From Spirochaetota bacterium (GTDB lineage: Bacteria > Spirochaetota > GWE2-31-10 > MWDO01): a stretch of DNA of 5,774 nt. The notes under the pieces are model-generated. The model saw only the letters and a program-made list of their open reading frames with translations, did no database searches and was not told the origin of the DNA. The translations under genes were made by a program, and so were the position numbers. The DNA is taken from the NCBI GenBank assembly GCA_017998755.1, contig JAGOCL010000184.1:1-5774 (forward strand), read 5' to 3'. This document shows, piece after piece, positions 1-5,774 of the stretch; position 1 is the first letter of the stretch; every line of letters starts with the position of its first letter.

Positions 1-5
1 AGCAT
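1..5 (-). CDS. Start of the next operon gene (first codons only), identity not visible
   Basis: Only ATG followed by CT is present, so the product would begin Met-Leu. The call rests on the AAGGAG site 8 bases upstream and on position immediately after ribF. In many bacteria the gene after ribF is rpsO (ribosomal protein S15), but five bases cannot show this. Confidence 0.55.
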
Positions 6-13
6 GCGATCTT

Positions 14-19
14 CTCCTT
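14..19 (-). promoter_or_regulatory. Strong ribosome binding site for the gene after ribF
   Basis: The minus strand reads AAGGAG, 8 bases before an ATG at 5-3. It is the best Shine-Dalgarno in the window. It lies in the 38-bp gap after the ribF stop, in which I see no hairpin, so the next gene is probably on the same transcript. Confidence 0.75.
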
Positions 20-43
20 ATAATATGAAAAAAGAGTATTTAA

Positions 44-916
44 CTAATTTTTAAAATACCCGTTTATATATTCCAAATCAATTTTTAATTGATTTTTTAG
101 TTCCTCTACATTATTGAATGCCATATTATCTCTTATTTTTTTAAAAAAATCAATCTTTATTTTAAAATTATAGTGATAATCGTTATAGTCTATCAAGTTA
201 GTTTCAACTATGTCCTCAGATACGTAGGTCATAGAGTAATATTCCTCGCTATCTATAATTGTTTTTGTAACATACGCGCCGCTCTGCGGCAATAAAATAT
301 CATTATTTGTAATATTCATCGTAGGAAAACCAATTTTTCTACCAATCTGTTTCCCTTTTCTAACTATACCCTTAATATAATAATTCCTACCAATAAGAGA
401 GTTTGCGGCTTCAATATTCCCTTCATTTATATAATTTTTTATTATTTTTGTCGAGATTTTTATGCCATTTTTTATAAGTTTTTCCGATAAATGGATATTA
501 AAATTCTTCTTTTCCAAATCTAAAACGCTTCCGGTCCTACCGTTACCAAATTTAAAGTCCTCGCCAATAATAAAGTCCGTTACGTTAAAATTACTCTTTA
601 CAGCTTTAAGAAACAAATCCGGAGACATAGTAGCAATCTTTTCGTCAAATTCGACTAATATCACATTTTTTACGCCTAAATTCTTAATAATTGAAATCTT
701 ATCTTCCTGATCTAGTATATTTTTTAATCTTTTAGTTTTATTTGGAAGATTTTTAAAAGTCAAAAGGTAGTGAGTAAGATTTTTATCTCTAGAAATATCA
801 ATCAACTCTTTAATAATTTTTATATGCCCCAAATGAACAGAATCAAAGTATCCGATAAGCATGATAGAGGGCTTTTGTGAATAAACTTCGTCTGTAAAAT
901 TATTAATAATCTTCAT
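44..916 (-). CDS. ribF: Bifunctional riboflavin kinase / FAD synthetase RibF, divergent
   Basis: RibF phosphorylates riboflavin to FMN (C-terminal kinase domain) and adenylylates FMN to FAD (N-terminal nucleotidyltransferase domain). N-terminal half: IGYFDSVHLGH at 21-31 carries the nucleotide-binding HxGH motif (28-31), and FIIGEDFKFGNGRTG at 115-129 is the family flavin-site block. The later ISSTxIR-type motif reads KISTKII (153-159), with the usual Arg replaced by Ile159, although Lys160 follows. Kinase half: GRKIGFPTMNI at 192-202 contains the PTxN motif, SGAY at 212-215, the putative catalytic base Glu238 in VETNLIDY, and a terminal EELKNQLKIDLE helix. The usual NIGxRPT block between SGAY and Glu238 is absent and the segment is about 8 residues shorter than in E. 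coli RibF as I recall it. At 290 residues it is a little short of the usual 305-315. It starts 12 bp after truB with no real Shine-Dalgarno. Family identity is firm; full activity of both domains is less sure. Confidence 0.93.
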   Translation of the reverse strand: MKIINNFTDEVYSQKPSIMLIGYFDSVHLGHIKIIKELIDISRDKNLTHYLLTFKNLPNKTKRLKNILDQEDKISIIKNLGVKNVILVEFDEKIATMSPDLFLKAVKSNFNVTDFIIGEDFKFGNGRTGSVLDLEKKNFNIHLSEKLIKNGIKISTKIIKNYINEGNIEAANSLIGRNYYIKGIVRKGKQIGRKIGFPTMNITNNDILLPQSGAYVTKTIIDSEEYYSMTYVSEDIVETNLIDYNDYHYNFKIKIDFFKKIRDNMAFNNVEELKNQLKIDLEYINGYFKN

Positions 917-928
917 ATCTTGATATAT

Positions 929-1789
929 CTAATAAACAAATTTATAAAATATCTTATTGTTTTCCTTTCGAATAACTCCTAAAAGTTCGTTATTGAAAGC
1001 CGTTTTAAACTCGCCGTTTTTATCGTCTATATCTACAAATATCTCGCTATTGAGTTTTTTTCCATTTTTAAAATATCCAATATACTCTTCTTTGATATTT
1101 ATAGTTTCATAATGCCTTAAAGCCTCCAGAGGAGAATATATTTTAATATTATCGTCAGTTAAATTATTAGCGTTCTTCAAAGAAAATTCCCCAACATTAT
1201 CTCTTCTCAAATGGGAAACGTAAGCCAAATAGCCGGATCTAAGCCCCAAATCTCTCGCTAAAGACCTAATATAAGTCCCAGAGCTACATTCTATCTCAAT
1301 TTTAAGTACTTTACCGTCAAAATCTACGATATTTAAGCTCTTTATCTCTACTTCCCTCTTTTTTAAATCGATTTCTTTATCTCTTAAAGCAAGTTGGTAA
1401 GCTCTTTTACCATTCACATGTATTGCAGAATAATTAGGAGGGGTTTGTTGGATTACTCCGGAAAACTCAGGGATCAGTTTTTTTATCGTATCAAACTCGA
1501 TATCGCCGTCGTATCTGTTTATAATCTCGCCGTTTTTATCGTCAGTATCGGTCTGAATACCAAAAGTAATCTCGCAATAGTATCTCTTTGGCAGTCCGAT
1601 CAGATAATTGAGTAATTTGGTAGTTTTACCTATGCAGAGAACCAGTAATCCGCAGGCCGCTTTATCTAACGTCCCGGAATGACCGATTTTTTTTATACCG
1701 GTCTTTTTTCTAAGTTCGGTAACAATTTGAAAAGATGTTTTCCCTTCTGGTTTATTTATTAGTATTAGCCCTTCGTTATCCATTTGCAT
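929..1789 (-). CDS. truB: tRNA pseudouridine(55) synthase TruB
   Basis: TruB isomerises U55 of the tRNA T-loop to pseudouridine. The catalytic motif GHSGTLDKAACG lies at 36-47 with the nucleophile Asp42 (family form GHTGTLDPLATG, so Pro and Thr are replaced by Lys and Cys here). Other family blocks: KRYYCEITFGIQTDTDD 68-84 with the conserved Tyr, QTPPNYSAIHVNGKRAYQLA 115-134, CSSGTYIRSLARDLG 168-182, and HLRRDNVGEFSL 193-204. The last 65 residues (from about 222) form the usual small C-terminal PUA-like domain. Its 286 residues are slightly short but complete. The start at 1789 overlaps rbfA by 14 bp; the Met codon at 1783 (overlap 8 bp) would give MDNEGLILINKPEG and is equally credible, since neither has a good Shine-Dalgarno. 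It ends in TAG, in the same frame as ribF, which begins four codons later. Confidence 0.97.
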   Translation of the reverse strand: MQMDNEGLILINKPEGKTSFQIVTELRKKTGIKKIGHSGTLDKAACGLLVLCIGKTTKLLNYLIGLPKRYYCEITFGIQTDTDDKNGEIINRYDGDIEFDTIKKLIPEFSGVIQQTPPNYSAIHVNGKRAYQLALRDKEIDLKKREVEIKSLNIVDFDGKVLKIEIECSSGTYIRSLARDLGLRSGYLAYVSHLRRDNVGEFSLKNANNLTDDNIKIYSPLEALRHYETINIKEEYIGYFKNGKKLNSEIFVDIDDKNGEFKTAFNNELLGVIRKENNKIFYKFVY

Positions 1790-2159
1790 CGTCTGTCGCG
1801 CTCTGTTCGATTCGTTCTTTGGCTATATTTTCAATTATATTGTCAATTCTTAAAGCTTCGTCTTCTTTTTCATCGTATCTGAATTCAATTTTAGGGGTAA
1901 ACCTTATATTTAAATTCTCTGAGATTATTTTTTGAAAAAACCCTTTCGCGCTATTCAAACCCAATATAGCCTGCTTTCGATCCTTTTCTTCGCCAATCAT
2001 AGTAAAATATAGATGGCAATAATGAAGGTCTTTACTTAGAGATATATCAGTAATAGTCATTATCTTCGGAACTCTCGGATCTTTAACCGCGCCCGATGTT
2101 AAAGCTCTCATTATCTCCTGAATTATTAAATTTTTGATCCTATCTAATTTATATTTCAT
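1776..2159 (-). CDS. rbfA: 30S ribosome-binding factor RbfA
   Basis: RbfA is a small single-KH-domain protein that binds immature 30S subunits near the 5' end of 16S rRNA and helps late maturation and cold adaptation. Its 127 residues are typical. Family signatures are clear: an N-terminal helix (KLDRIKNLIIQEIMRAL), then DPRVPKIMTITDISLSKDL at 27-45, a strand YCHLYF, the kinked-helix A-x-G motif in GLNSAKGFFQKII (68-79), and NIRFTPKIEFRYDE at 84-97, ending in an acidic, helical tail (DEALRIDNIIENI). It starts 22 bp after infB; the only Shine-Dalgarno candidate is a weak GGA about 9 bases before the ATG, so coupling to infB translation is likely. Its 3' end overlaps truB by 14 bp. Nothing is odd in the protein. 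Confidence 0.97.
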   Translation of the reverse strand: MKYKLDRIKNLIIQEIMRALTSGAVKDPRVPKIMTITDISLSKDLHYCHLYFTMIGEEKDRKQAILGLNSAKGFFQKIISENLNIRFTPKIEFRYDEKEDEALRIDNIIENIAKERIEQSATDDANG

Positions 2160-2181
2160 AAGTTAAAGTCCGTTTAGAAAA

Positions 2182-4533
2182 TTATAGTAATTCGATATCC
2201 TCTAGTTTTCTGGCTATTTCTTTTATTTCGTAAGCTTCCATTATATCGCCGACTTTAAAGTCTTTATAATTTTCTATACCTATACCGCATTCAACGCCTT
2301 CTATAACTTCAGATGCGTCGTCTTTAAACCTTTTTAAAGTCGTTATTTTTCCGGAATAGATAACTACATCGTCCCGTATCAATCTTATTAACGAATTTCT
2401 CTTAATTTTACCATTAGCTACGACGCACCCTGCAACTGTGCCGATTTTAGATATCTTAAATACCTGTTTGACCTCAGCCGCGCCAATCAACTCTTCGAGA
2501 AGATCCGGTTTTATCATACCTTGCATTGCAGACTTAATATCCTCTATTACGTCGTAAATAATATTATATCTCTTTATCTCTACTTTTTCCTGATCCGCTA
2601 TAGATTGAGCCGTTGGGTTGGGTCGAACGTGAAATCCGATTATATGAGCGTTAGTCGCTACCGCAAGCATAACGTCGTCTTTATTTATTGCTCCGACTCC
2701 TGCGGAAACCGTAACAAGTTTGATCTCTTTATTGCTGAGTTTTTCTAAACTATCCTGAATAGCTTGAGCCGAACCGTGTACGTCGGCTTTTATAATTATT
2801 TTTATCTCCTGAACTTCGCCTTCTTTTTTCTGCGTTATTAATTCGTTCAACGTTACTTTCTTGACCGATTTAGCTTCTTCCATTTTGTTTAATTCTTGCC
2901 GTTTGGCGGCGATGATTTTAGCTTCTTTTTCATTTGCAGTTACGTTGAAAGGATCCCCTGCATTAGGAACATATTCAAGTCCGGTTATCTCAACCGGCAT
3001 CGATGGGTACGCTATTTTAATTTTTTCGCCTTTATCGTTATATAAAGCTCGCGCTTTTCCTGAATAAATACCGGCGACAAAAAAATCTCCGACTTTCAAT
3101 ACCCCTTTAGATACTAAAACAGTCGCGACTACCCCCTTACCATGATCTATTTTCGACTCTAATACAAAACCCGTAGCTCTTGATTTCTTAGAAGACTTCA
3201 AATCCATCATTTCAGCTTGTAAGATTATCGTCTCCAACAGCTCTTTAATCCCCAATTTCTTTAAAGCGCTTACTTCGCAATAAAGCGTATGACCTCCCCA
3301 ATCTTCCGGTAGTAAATCATGTTCGGTTAATTGCTGTTTTATTTTTTCAATATTAGTATCAGGTTTATCAACTTTGTTAATTGCTACAATTATCGGTACG
3401 TTTGCCGATTTTGCGTGTTTAATAGCTTCGACAGTCTGAGGCATCACCCCATCGTCGGCCGCAACTACTAAAACGACAATATCCGTAACTTCAGCGCCTC
3501 TGGCTCTCATCATAGAAAAAGCTTCGTGACCGGGAGTATCAATAAAAGTTATCATCTCACCTTTTTCTAATACGACGGTATAAGCTCCGATATGTTGCGT
3601 TATTCCTCCGGATTCGCTTAAAGCTACGTCCGTAGTCCTTATAGCGTCGAGCAGTTTGGTTTTACCATGATCGACGTGCCCCATTATTGTAACAATTGGA
3701 GGACGTTTTTCTATATCTTCTTCTTTTTCAACGTCGTCTTCTATAAGCGTCTCTTCATATAGCGAAACCACGTTAACTTTACAATTATATTCGGAAGCGA
3801 CTATAGAAGCGGTATCCGAATCTATTTTATCATTTATCGTAACCATCATACCAAGATCCATCAGTTTGGATATAATAGCGCTTGCTTTCAAATTCATTTT
3901 TTTTGCAAGATCGCTTATACTTATGACGTCGATAATATCTACGCTTTCCGGAACGCTTAACAAAAGATCTTTTTCTTTTTTCTTATAAAGAAAAGCTTTC
4001 TGAATCTCTTCTTTAAAAGAATTTTTACCTGTCGTATCGTACTTTTTTTGATTAAGTTTTTTTCTAGATCTGTCTTTATCATTTTTTTGCAACGGTTCTG
4101 CAACAGGTTTAGTATTAGCCGGTCGATTAAAACCGCCGGCCCCGGTTCTCGTATCCCGATTTTGAAATTCGTTTCTTTTGACGAAAACGCTTGGGCCGCC
4201 GCCCCCCGCAATAAATTTTTTAGTGAAATACTTTTTCTTTTCAGTAACTTGAGTAACGCTAGTTTTAGCCGGAATTACGGTTTCCTTTTTTTCATCAATC
4301 TTTACGTCTATTACTTTCTTGACGCCCGCTTGAGTTTGATTATCAACAATATTAGTTTCATTAATAACGTTTTCTTTTACCTCTTCGGTAAGTTGAGTCG
4401 TTCCAGTTTCATTTTCTTTTTGATTAGGATGCCTTTTTATTATGATTTTTTTTACTTTTTTGACAACCACAACCTTTTTTGGATTTATTTCTTTCTTTTT
4501 GATCAACTCGCCTTTCATTTCATTATCGGACAT
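2182..4533 (-). CDS. infB: Translation initiation factor IF-2
   Basis: IF-2 is a cytoplasmic GTPase that places formyl-Met-tRNA on the 30S subunit and promotes 50S joining. At 783 residues it is of normal length (the family is roughly 700-900). Residues 1-190 are a low-complexity, Lys-rich N-terminal region with alternating Val/Ile and Lys (about 19-33) and a Gly/Arg/Asn-rich stretch (about 110-140). An IF2_N-type domain lies at about 199-253 (SISDLAKKMNLKASAIISKL). All G motifs are intact: G1 GHVDHGKT 285-292, switch I GGITQHIGAY 309-318, G3 DTPGH 332-336, G4 NKVD 386-389, G5 SALKK 422-426. Domain II follows from about 453 (ATGFVLESKIDHGKGVVATV), then domain III at about 575-665 (IIIKADVHGSAQAI) and the fMet-tRNA-binding domain IV to the end (GTVAGCVVANGKI, ECGIGIENYKDFKVGD). 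The start is set by a GGAG site 5 bases upstream. There is no ylxR gene between nusA and infB. Product certain. Confidence 0.99.
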   Translation of the reverse strand: MSDNEMKGELIKKKEINPKKVVVVKKVKKIIIKRHPNQKENETGTTQLTEEVKENVINETNIVDNQTQAGVKKVIDVKIDEKKETVIPAKTSVTQVTEKKKYFTKKFIAGGGGPSVFVKRNEFQNRDTRTGAGGFNRPANTKPVAEPLQKNDKDRSRKKLNQKKYDTTGKNSFKEEIQKAFLYKKKEKDLLLSVPESVDIIDVISISDLAKKMNLKASAIISKLMDLGMMVTINDKIDSDTASIVASEYNCKVNVVSLYEETLIEDDVEKEEDIEKRPPIVTIMGHVDHGKTKLLDAIRTTDVALSESGGITQHIGAYTVVLEKGEMITFIDTPGHEAFSMMRARGAEVTDIVVLVVAADDGVMPQTVEAIKHAKSANVPIIVAINKVDKPDTNIEKIKQQLTEHDLLPEDWGGHTLYCEVSALKKLGIKELLETIILQAEMMDLKSSKKSRATGFVLESKIDHGKGVVATVLVSKGVLKVGDFFVAGIYSGKARALYNDKGEKIKIAYPSMPVEITGLEYVPNAGDPFNVTANEKEAKIIAAKRQELNKMEEAKSVKKVTLNELITQKKEGEVQEIKIIIKADVHGSAQAIQDSLEKLSNKEIKLVTVSAGVGAINKDDVMLAVATNAHIIGFHVRPNPTAQSIADQEKVEIKRYNIIYDVIEDIKSAMQGMIKPDLLEELIGAAEVKQVFKISKIGTVAGCVVANGKIKRNSLIRLIRDDVVIYSGKITTLKRFKDDASEVIEGVECGIGIENYKDFKVGDIMEAYEIKEIARKLEDIELL

Positions 4534-4538
4534 ATCTA

Positions 4539-4542
4539 CTCC
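4539..4542 (-). promoter_or_regulatory. Ribosome binding site of infB
   Basis: GGAG sits 5 bases upstream of the infB ATG (4533-4531) on the minus strand. It is one of only two clear Shine-Dalgarno sequences in the window and supports ATG 4533 over the in-frame Met codon five residues downstream. Confidence 0.8.
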
Positions 4543-4550
4543 ACAAAAAT

Positions 4551-4605
4551 ATTTTATCTATCTAAAAAATTGTCAAAATTTTATATCTTTTATAAATAAT
4601 GTCAA
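4551..4605 (-). repeat. Imperfect tandem repeat of a TTGACA...TAAAAT unit upstream of infB
   Basis: Two adjacent units each begin with TTGACA (4605-4600 and 4576-4571) and contain GATA shortly before TAAAAT (4583-4578 and 4556-4551). The second TTGACA begins one base after the first TAAAAT. The spacers are 16 and 14 bases, so the second copy is a poorer promoter. The arrangement looks like a local duplication of about 27-29 bp that has drifted, either a tandem promoter or a duplicated protein-binding site. The repeat is visible directly; its function is inference. Confidence 0.5.
4578..4605 (-). promoter_or_regulatory. Putative sigma-70-type promoter ahead of infB
   Basis: On the minus strand a perfect -35 box TTGACA (4605-4600) is followed after 16 bases by TAAAAT (4583-4578), which matches the TATAAT consensus at five of six positions. 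A start site about 7 bases further on, near 4571, would give a leader of about 37 bases to the infB ATG. It lies in the 100-bp gap after nusA, so it could drive infB-rbfA-truB-ribF independently of the nusA promoter. AT-rich DNA yields chance -10 boxes easily, but an exact TTGACA at suitable spacing in the operon's only sizeable gap is better than random. No start-site data are available. Confidence 0.55.
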
Positions 4606-4633
4606 GTTTATTATTAAAAAATATACGTTAATA

Positions 4634-5774
4634 TCAGACTTCTTCAGATATTGTTTCTTCATCAACCTCTTCCTCTTCTTCTTCCTCTTCAAAAACTATT
4701 TCTACTCCGCAACTTTTACAGAATGTTTCGTCTTCGGTAATATTAGCTCCGCAATTCGGGCATTGGTAATATAAAACTCCGTCTTCAACGGTGCCGTTCT
4801 CGGCAACTTTTTCAGTATCGTCCTCTTCAACTATTACTTCAAAATTATCGTCTATAAAGTTTTTGAGGTAATCCGCCATCTCGTCGGTAAAACCTTCTAA
4901 AGCTTTTATATCTTCCAACGACAACTCTATCAATTGTTCTATTGCGGTAATCGAATTATCGATTAGCGCATCTTTTATATTTACCGGAATTTCAAGATCT
5001 TCAATTTCGTTCTCTTCTATATTAAACAACTCTTCGGCGTCTCTGGCGTGATCTTTGATAAATCCTTTCTCCAGCGCCTCTTCAACTCTCATAATATCAA
5101 TATTCCAATCTGTTAATTGATTGGCTAATTTTATATTTAGTCCTTTTTTACCTATTGCAAACGACAATTGGCTTTCGTCGACTATAACGACTGCTTTTTT
5201 ACTAGGTTCGTCGGCTATAATAACGTCTGAGATTTCCGCGGGAATAAGAGCGTTTTCAATGAATTTCTTGGAATCTATACTCCATTTTAAAACGTCGATT
5301 TTCTCCCCTTCAAGTTCTTTTATAATATTCTGAATTCTACTACCTTTTTGTCCTACGCAAGCCCCTACCGGATCGATCTCGTCTTTGTTTGAAAAAACGG
5401 CAATCTTTGTTCTATAACCGGGTTCTCTTGCAATCTTGAATATTTGAACGGTCTTATCGTAAATCTCAGGAATTTCTACTTCGATTAGTTTTCTAACAAA
5501 ATCCGGGCTGGTTCTAGACAAAATTACAGACACATTCCCGTTTTTGGATAATTTTACTTCCGTAACCAACGATTTCAGACGATCCCCCGCCTGATAACTT
5601 TCATGAGGACATTGATTTCTTTTCGGTAAAATTCCTTCCGCGCTTCCGAGATCAATGTATATATTATCGTTTTTAATTCTTTGTATATAACCGATTATTA
5701 TTTCGCCTTCTTTCGACTTGAAATCCGACAAAAGCGAATTCTTTTCTATCTCTTTCAATCTTTGTAAAATGATC
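4634..5774 (-). CDS. nusA: Transcription termination/antitermination factor NusA, 5'-truncated by window edge, with C-terminal zinc ribbon
   Basis: NusA binds RNA polymerase and nascent RNA in the cytoplasm and modulates pausing, intrinsic termination and rRNA antitermination. The reading frame is open to the window edge, so the gene begins outside; a TTG at 5758 is internal, because the preceding codons read I-L-Q-R, as at the end of a NusA N-terminal domain. Numbering residues from that TTG: S1 domain about 15-85 (EGEIIIGYIQRI, then YIDLGSAEGILP); first KH domain about 105-170 (PGYRTKIAV, DPVGACVGQKGSRIQ, GEKIDVLKW); second KH domain about 188-222 (QLSFAIGKKGLNIKLA); one helix-hairpin-helix-like module about 260-305. 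The end is unusual: a four-cysteine ribbon (CPNCG at 333-337, CKSCG at 347-351) and an acidic tail containing eight consecutive Glu. Family members usually have about 115-130 residues before S1, so about one quarter is missing. Identity is firm; the function of the tail is unknown. Confidence 0.97.
   Translation of the reverse strand, partial: IILQRLKEIEKNSLLSDFKSKEGEIIIGYIQRIKNDNIYIDLGSAEGILPKRNQCPHESYQAGDRLKSLVTEVKLSKNGNVSVILSRTSPDFVRKLIEVEIPEIYDKTVQIFKIAREPGYRTKIAVFSNKDEIDPVGACVGQKGSRIQNIIKELEGEKIDVLKWSIDSKKFIENALIPAEISDVIIADEPSKKAVVIVDESQLSFAIGKKGLNIKLANQLTDWNIDIMRVEEALEKGFIKDHARDAEELFNIEENEIEDLEIPVNIKDALIDNSITAIEQLIELSLEDIKALEGFTDEMADYLKNFIDDNFEVIVEEDDTEKVAENGTVEDGVLYYQCPNCGANITEDETFCKSCGVEIVFEEEEEEEEVDEETISEEV
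4667..4690 (-). repeat. Polyglutamate codon run in nusA
   Basis: Eight consecutive Glu codons (mixed GAA and GAG) encode an acidic stretch near the NusA C-terminus, followed by V-D-E-E and more acidic residues up to the stop. On the plus strand it reads as an imperfect CTC/TTC triplet tract. Such tracts can change length by slippage in steps of three without breaking the frame. Confidence 0.8.
4709..4762 (-). other. Zinc-ribbon module at the NusA C-terminus
   Basis: This segment of nusA encodes Cys-x2-Cys, a 10-residue spacer, then Cys-x2-Cys, each pair followed by Gly (CPNCG and CKSCG). That is the form of the short double-knuckle zinc ribbons found at the ends of many bacterial proteins. 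It follows an acidic linker after the helix-hairpin-helix module and precedes the polyglutamate tail. The four cysteines and their spacing are read directly; zinc binding is inferred. Standard NusA proteins end after the second KH domain or in acidic-repeat helical domains, and I do not know this ribbon as a standard NusA part. Confidence 0.85.

Noticed and set aside
20..40. T-run after ribF as a terminator
   Set aside because: Six T residues on the minus strand are not preceded by any GC-containing stem, and a strong ribosome binding site follows at once.
462..710. 82-codon plus-strand open frame antisense to ribF
   Set aside because: Composition (Phe, Ser, Ile, Leu) mirrors the opposite-strand Lys/Asn codons, and there is no Shine-Dalgarno or recognisable motif; ribF on the other strand explains the region.
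3957..4211. 84-codon minus-strand frame inside infB
   Set aside because: It overlaps the low-complexity IF2 linker in another frame, with a basic composition produced by frame-shifted Lys codons; it has no Shine-Dalgarno or family resemblance.
4557..4576. Second TTGACA/TAAAAT pair as an independent promoter
   Set aside because: The 14-base spacer is well below the usual 16-18, so I kept it only as part of the imperfect repeat and did not call a separate promoter.
4048..4599. 183-codon plus-strand open frame antisense to the infB 5' end
   Set aside because: It is Phe/Ile-rich, has no family motifs and lies opposite the Lys-rich N-terminal region of IF2, whose AAA/AAG codons read as TTT/CTT on the other strand and create few stops. 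It is a shadow.
4612..4636. Possible terminator after nusA (TATTAA...TTAATA with a T run)
   Set aside because: The only inverted repeat is six A/T pairs with a loop of about 10 bases, far too weak for an intrinsic terminator in DNA this AT-rich.
5756..5758. TTG as the start of nusA
   Set aside because: The frame continues open to the window edge with codons that fit the end of the NusA N-terminal domain (I-L-Q-R-L-K-E), and starting here would delete the whole RNA polymerase-binding domain. The gene is truncated by the window, not short.

Overview
The window is a compact, low-GC (about one third by eye) stretch of bacterial chromosome in which every real gene is on the minus strand. Read in transcription order (high to low coordinates) it is the conserved transcription/translation housekeeping cluster nusA (5' end cut by the window edge) - infB - rbfA - truB - ribF, followed by the first bases of another gene that starts at position 5. 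All three standard stop codons are used (TGA for nusA, TAA for infB and rbfA, TAG for truB and ribF) and TGG encodes Trp, so the standard bacterial code (table 11) fits. The taxon cannot be fixed from sequence reading alone. The IF2 G-domain wording (ESGGITQHIGAY, GKTKLLDAIR) and the absence of a ylxR gene between nusA and infB recall spirochaetes, but other low-GC, uncultured, host-associated lineages are possible.

Layout: nusA occupies 4634-5774 and lacks its N-terminal domain because of the window edge. A 100-bp AT-rich gap (4534-4633) follows, with a near-consensus sigma-70-like promoter, an imperfect second copy of it, and a good Shine-Dalgarno for infB. infB (2182-4533), rbfA (1776-2159), truB (929-1789) and ribF (44-916) are then packed with gaps of 22 bp, a 14-bp overlap, and 12 bp. 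These three junctions have poor ribosome binding sites, which suggests translational coupling. After ribF, 38 bp with no terminator-like hairpin lead into a strong AAGGAG site and an ATG at 5-3, probably a further operon member (rpsO is a common neighbour here, but only two codons' worth of sequence is visible). No stretch longer than 300 bp lacks a gene.

How the genes work together: NusA binds RNA polymerase and controls pausing, termination and rRNA antitermination. IF2 delivers initiator tRNA to the 30S subunit and promotes subunit joining. RbfA matures the 30S subunit at 16S rRNA. TruB makes pseudouridine 55 in tRNA. RibF makes FMN and FAD and is a frequent but functionally unrelated passenger of this cluster.

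I see no mobile element, CRISPR array, RNA gene or novel defence-like system. The points worth a second look are modest: a C-terminal zinc ribbon plus polyglutamate tail on NusA, the duplicated promoter-like unit ahead of infB, a RibF with altered motifs in both catalytic domains, and truB and ribF lying in one reading frame separated by a single TAG.
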